Assembly (NCBI GenBank): GCA_020635115.1
Contig: JACKAK010000006.1
Coordinates: 248,001 to 312,000, forward strand
Source of the DNA: Halobacteriovoraceae bacterium
Lineage (GTDB): Bacteria > Bdellovibrionota > Bacteriovoracia > Bacteriovoracales > Bacteriovoracaceae
DNA length: 64,000 bases
Direction: 5' to 3'
Shown: positions 63,891-64,000 of the stretch, piece by piece
How the letters are laid out: each line of letters begins with the position of its first letter
Numbering within the stretch: position 1 is the first letter of the stretch
Made by a program: the position numbers and the translations under genes
The notes under the pieces: model-generated
What the model saw: the letters and a program-made list of their open reading frames with translations, nothing else
The model's database searches: none
What the model was told of the DNA's origin: nothing

Positions 63891-63934
63891 AGTGGAAATG
63901 AGTGATTCGCAACGACGCTCATTTCCACTTTTAC
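63891..63934 (+). terminator. Rho-independent terminator of the response regulator gene
   Basis: AGTGGAAATGAG (63891-63902) pairs perfectly with CTCATTTCCACT (63918-63929) around a 15-base loop, followed by TTTA. Confidence 0.8.
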
Positions 63935-63964
63935 ATTTCAGTGAAATACCATTTGATATGACTG

Positions 63965-64000
63965 TTACTCTTTAAGAGTATCGACATCATCAGCTTTCAC
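63965..64000 (-). CDS. Possible C-terminus of a gene beyond the right edge
   Basis: On the minus strand the window's last bases read VKADDVDTLKE and then TAA (63967-63965). The charged ending is like a normal protein C-terminus and the convergent terminator lies just beyond. Only 11 codons are visible, so this is a weak call. Confidence 0.3.
   Translation of the reverse strand: MKADDVDTLKE

Noticed and set aside
1..64000. CRISPR arrays, tRNA and rRNA genes
   Set aside because: No regularly spaced repeats, no tRNA cloverleaf-like segments with CCA or T-loop signatures, and no rRNA core sequences were seen on either strand.

Overview
The window is a low-GC (roughly one third G+C), gene-dense stretch of a Gram-negative bacterial chromosome. 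The mix of genes fits a predatory or free-living member of the Bdellovibrionota, most like Halobacteriovorax/Bacteriovorax. The supporting features are many secreted proteins of unknown function, several ion-driven stator-type gene sets, HPt/receiver signalling proteins, a YejABEF-type peptide importer, many short AGGAGG ribosome sites and low-GC codon use. This placement is an inference from gene content; there is no rRNA or marker phylogeny in the window. No tRNA, rRNA or CRISPR array was seen.

Layout. 0-5 kb: end of an unknown gene, metH, then a scar made of an IS21 remnant joined to what looks like a group II intron 3' end. 5-19 kb: small membrane proteins, an apparently exported GpsA-like protein, an ArnT-type glycosyltransferase, a SWIM-SNF2 helicase, an EEP-family hydrolase, phosphatidylserine decarboxylase, an HtrA-type protease and a FecBCD-like metal/cofactor importer. 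19-29 kb: a lipoprotein, a five-gene peptide importer and a five-gene cluster with a matrixin-type metalloprotease. 29-34 kb: a MotB-like protein with a very long coiled coil, an ExbB/TolQ-like partner and a cyclic-nucleotide-binding protein, followed by a small toxin-antitoxin-like pair. 34-42.7 kb: groS-groL, a ClC antiporter, an HPt-receiver protein, polA and an RDD protein. 42.7-46.5 kb: thioredoxin, gmhA and a TolQ-TolR-TolR cluster in which the first three genes carry clustered single-base frameshifts, then mutY. 46.5-53 kb: a CheA-like membrane kinase separated by an IS481-type insertion from CheX- and CheY-like genes, a vWA-like secreted protein and its overlapping regulator. 53-64 kb: a pentapeptide protein, a heap of broken insertion sequences (two TnpB, IS66, IS3 and IS200 TnpA pieces), a HigBA-like module, nadB-nadC, a ComEC-core-like membrane protein and a response regulator.

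The strongest candidate for an undescribed system is the three-gene motor-like operon at 29.9-33.1 kb. It joins an inner-membrane helix with the MotB-type proton-carrying aspartate to a C-terminal OmpA peptidoglycan-binding domain through about 380 residues of predicted coiled coil, paired with an ExbB-type three-helix subunit. The most important quality warning is the cluster of single-base indels at 42.88-44.07 kb. A third window-wide signal is strong over-representation of the palindrome GGCC in the resident genes.
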